This document shows positions 60,863-64,000 of a stretch of DNA of 64,000 nucleotides, piece by piece. The position numbers were made by a program, and so were the translations under genes. Source of the DNA: Abelmoschus esculentus (taxonomy: Eukaryota > Streptophyta > Magnoliopsida > Malvales > Malvaceae); contig JAUCBN010000001.1 in NCBI GenBank assembly GCA_035048815.1, positions 15,267,001 to 15,331,000 on the forward strand. The letters are read 5' to 3'. The notes beneath the pieces were generated by a model. That model made no database searches and was not told where the DNA came from. It saw only the letters and a list, made by a program, of their open reading frames with translations. Position 1 is the stretch's first letter. Every line of letters begins with the position of its first letter.

Positions 60863-62195
60863 TGATAAGAGCTCAATTCACTATCACTTTTTACACCTTT
60901 CATGGACAATAATCACTTAAACTACACATACTTGAACTAATGCTTGTACTTAATGTGAGATATTTAGATATTCTGCTTTTGTGACTTATAAAGATGATAT
61001 TTATGGAAAAAGCAAGCTTTACTACATTGTTGTACATTTGCAGGAATATCTATTGCCGCGACAACAATTGAGATCGAGGCAGAACCTGAAGGACAAGTAT
61101 CGATATTATAGGCGAGCTGAAGAGAAAAATGAGGTGGATGTTTTTGGACAAGCAACACAAGGATCGGAGCTGGGAAGCACATGGAAAGCCCAAGTCAAAG
61201 GCCACGCGGGAAAAGAATCCTAGTGGGAATAAACTTGGAAATAAAACAAATATTTTATTTATGTACTTGACTTGTGTCCTACTCCAAGTTGTATTCCTAC
61301 TTAGGAAAGGTTTGCCCTAGGCCAAGCCTATATAAACCATAGACGCCCAAGACTTGAGAGAGAGGAGGAGATCGGAGATTAGAGAGCCGGATTCACCTTA
61401 GATTTAGAGTTTTCTTTACTTTTCATTATGTTATAATTTTCTTTAGGCTTAATTGAAAGTTGAGAGTATTAGTAAGAAGAGATTGAACTTTGTTTCTTGT
61501 TTTAAAGCAATAAAATATCAAGGTTTGCTTATTCTTTGCCATTCTTTGTTCTTGTATTCAAGCTCGGGAGAGAAGTTTGTGAGAGATCCATTTATCTAAT
61601 ATCGGGAGAGTTAGATTCACGAAAGGAATAAGTACGGTATTTTCTAGTCGGAAAATACTAACTCAGCCTAGGGATAGGTTAGAGTTTCAGAGGCTAAAAG
61701 AAGTGTGAGATTGGTTGATGATTATAATTGATTCACGCCGGGAGGTATCATCAAGGATTAGTCATCAACAGTACTTCGACTTTAAGTATAAGCGGAGTCA
61801 TCAAAGGAAACTTTGCCGAACCTTGGTAAATTCCCCCAAGAGCAAGGGATTATCGCGATGGACATAGCTTATTGTTGTCGAGACAGTAAAACTACAGTGC
61901 TGTCGAGGCAGTGTTGTGTGATTGTATTGGACAGAAACAAGTCAATTGAATCCACTATGCAACACAACAGGATACTTGCCACTTTATTAATTTGATTATC
62001 TTTTTTATTTAGTTATTTAGTTTACTCAAACTCAAATTACATGTGTTTTTATTTTATTTCTTTTACAGAGCAAGAAGACAATAGAAGGCATATTGAGTAG
62101 ATCAATCCTTATGGAGACGATACACGATAATACTTATTACTTTATTACTTACGACGTGTACACTTGTACTATTTGTGCACTTTTTACATGCAACA
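60863..62195 (+). mobile_element. Athila-type solo LTR, subfamily B, in the copia element
   Basis: 1333 bp, TGATAAGAGCTCAATTCACT ... TTTTTACATGCAACA, flanked by a perfect duplication GGGCC (60858-60862 and 62196-62200). TATA box: cctatataaacc (about 61327). It is the best-preserved plus-strand copy of the family and a good reference for the minus-strand ones. Frames inside it (61813-61995 and others) are LTR, not genes. Confidence 0.95.
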
Positions 62196-62200
62196 GGGCC

Positions 62201-62540
62201 CCCAAAAGGACTAATCACCTCAACCAAAAATGATAAATTGAAAAATGGATTCCTAAGGGGAATAAAGTATGTGCTACTAATGTTAAAGGTTCCAAAGCAA
62301 TTCGAATACCAAAATCTACTTGATTGTCTTGTTTTAGGTGTGCTGGAGAATTGTGAAATCAAGTGAAACATAAAGAGGGAGATCCACTCACACAAAGAGG
62401 ACACTTGAAGAATGAAGACTTCACATCCTACCTTTGGTTCAAATCTGGTAAAATTTAGTTGAATTTGTTTTTATTTGCTTTATTTTTTTAATTCAACTAC
62501 GTTATCATATTTGTTGGACTAATCTTGTTTGATGCTTTGA
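62201..62540 (+). pseudogene. Post-gag remnant of the copia element
   Basis: Continuation of the copia internal region after the solo LTR. Short fragments (GNKVCATNVKGSKAIRIPKS) recall the gag-protease spacer of SIRE elements, where WVPK-like motifs occur, but no protease motif follows before the polypurine tract. Weak. Confidence 0.45.
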
Positions 62541-62553
62541 GTAAGGGGGCTAT

Positions 62554-63911
62554 TGTTTAAAAACTAAATTTTAGTATTTGATTTCAATTTTTTAAAAATT
62601 GACATTTTTCATATTCTCCTATGTTATGAGCTTTAAAGTTTTACAAACTTTTCTTAAAATTTTTTGATATAACAAAAAAGATAGAATATTGTGAAAAAAA
62701 TGCTTTTCAAATATTTAAAATAAATAGGGTATCTTTAATATTTTCGAATTCTTAATTCTCTTATTCAAGTTTTATTTCAAAAAAGGGGTAATATCAAAAA
62801 TAATTTTTTAAGTTTATTTTATTCCATAAAATGGGGAACATTTTAAAACTAATATTTTGATATAATAATTGAAAAATATTTTTGGACAAATTTGAAAAGA
62901 TTTCAACAATGGTTTTATGTCCAAACAATATCAAATAAGTTTGATACATTTTCTAAAGATTTTAAATGTGTTCAAAATGATTTAAAGAATCCAATGTGTT
63001 CAAAATGCTCCAAGAGTTTCGATACGCCTCTTAGAATTTTTGAGACAACTAGTCTATTTTTAAAGGAAATTGCACAGGCGTTTAGATATGGTCTTGGACC
63101 GGTTCGATACGTTTTGCTATTGGAAAATTTTGGAATCGATACAAAAAATATACGTACTGATACTCCAATATCAACATCGATCTTAGGTTTTTCAATATAC
63201 TTCTAACGACTTTATAAAAACCCTAATGATTTTATAAAAAAACGGCCAAAAGCTGTATCGAAACAGAGTGTGGTCATTTCGATACGGGGATTCGAAGGTA
63301 TCAATACTTATACAAGGTTTTTCGATATTGGTTCTTAAATGCAAATCCAGAGGTTATTTTCGAAAGAGGCAGTATCGATATCGGTTTCCTGAGTATCAAC
63401 ACCATTTGTACCAAAAACAAAAATTGCCTTCGGAATCAACTCCAAATGGATCCAAATCAATCCCAACGTTCAACAACGACTCGTAAATCATTTGGGATGA
63501 TAAAATAGATCTTCAAGCATCATGTATTGACTAATGCTTCCATTGTAACAATAATATGATCAAGCAATTATCTTAGTGCTTAATTTCCTATTGTTTGTGT
63601 GGACAAACACTTGTGAGCTCAAATGTATATGTATGTTTAAGTGTACTAGGAATTGGATGAGTGCTTAAAGTGAAAAAAATCAACCTTTTTGAAGGATTAA
63701 CCCTCTTTTTCCTTAAAATATAGAAATTATCAGTGAATTTGAGAAATCCTTAGTGTAAAGTTAAGGTAGTAGATGTAGGTGCTTGTTAGAATACGGACCA
63801 CTCTAAATCAGTGTGTCCAATTTTCTAAATTTTTGTTTCCACTTCAAACCGCCCAAATTTACCATTTTCCATCAATAGAAAAGCAAGATCGGTTTTGCAT
63901 CGAGCCTAACA
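62554..63911 (+). repeat. 3' LTR of the copia element
   Basis: 1358 bp from TGTTTAAAAACTAAATTT to GAGCCTAACA. It matches 57775-58931 from about 62845 onward, including the TTTCGATACG-type motif cluster (63015-63385) and the phrase ttccactt..tttgtgtggacaaacact (about 63590-63610). Confidence 0.82.
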
Positions 63912-64000
63912 CTAGGAAATTTAAGTTTAAAAATATGAATTGAAGTTAAATAGCTATTTCATACTGGTTTAGGAGCATGTAGTTTAAATTTGGTCAAAAT
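63912..64000. other. Flank of the copia element
   Basis: 89 bp of A/T-rich sequence to the end of the window. Nothing recognised. Confidence 0.5.

Larger units (their letters stand above)
57664..63911 (+). mobile_element. Gag-only copia element, SIRE-like, with two nested insertions
   Basis: LTR-like ends (about 57664-58931 and 62554-63911) flank a PBS-like site and one gag gene. After removing the hAT MITE (59171-59696) and the solo LTR (60863-62195), the internal region is only about 1.75 kb and has no protease, integrase, RT or RNase H, so it fits a TR-GAG-type non-autonomous element. The polypurine tract GTAAGGGGGCTAT (62541-62553) abuts the 3' LTR. Target duplication not confirmed: ctagg follows the 3' LTR but is not seen before 57664, and the first ~100 bp of the 5' LTR are not collinear with the 3' LTR. 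Confidence 0.8.

Overview
This is plant nuclear DNA, most likely from a eudicot. It is very AT-rich, and nearly everything recognisable belongs to a plant mobile-element lineage: Ty3/gypsy (Tat/Ogre, Athila and Tekay/chromovirus-like), Ty1/copia (SIRE-like), MULE and hAT elements. LTRs dense in GTATCGATAC-type palindromes remind me of Malvaceae genomes, but that is only an impression. I see no intact host gene, tRNA, rRNA or prokaryote-like operon. All long reading frames are decayed transposon proteins or chance.

Layout. 1-1946: AT-rich DNA with a 60-bp direct repeat. 1947-5460: Tekay-like solo LTR (5-bp target duplication AAAAT), itself split by a 1.33-kb Athila-type solo LTR (2862-4188). 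5820-9975: a decayed DNA-transposon remnant. A plant-mobile-domain (PMD) pseudogene with two recognisable introns lies on + and is split by another solo LTR (6569-7929, AAAAC). The end of a MULE transposase converges on it from -. 10000-15967: AT-rich DNA with a microsatellite, a 246-bp solo LTR (11098-11343, TAATT) and a divergent Athila-type solo LTR (12646-13816, AGCGG).

15973-45764 is the main structure: one 30-kb stack on the minus strand. The host is a Tat/Ogre-lineage element reading 5' LTR - tRNA-Arg-type PBS - ORF1 (DUF7745-like) - gag - protease - RT - RNase H - integrase - tandem-repeat 3' UTR - 3' LTR. Three younger elements sit inside it: an Athila derivative (25476-33144) in the gag zinc knuckle, a second, more deleted Athila derivative (34261-39760, AATAG) between ORF1 and gag, and a solo LTR (43895-45230, ATCAT) in the 5' LTR.

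45765-57660: AT-rich DNA with a solo LTR (47388-48744, TCCTA), two adjacent long-TIR elements (about 0.9 kb each), a small MITE (52541-52811) and a second Tekay-like solo LTR (53102-55271, CTATT). 57664-63911: a gag-only, SIRE-like copia element carrying a hAT-type MITE in gag (59171-59696) and an Athila-type solo LTR (60863-62195, GGGCC).

The parts do not work together as a pathway. They record serial insertion, LTR-LTR recombination (eight solo LTRs) and point decay. The checkable disabling mutations in key protein positions are G-to-A on the coding strand, as expected from methylcytosine deamination.
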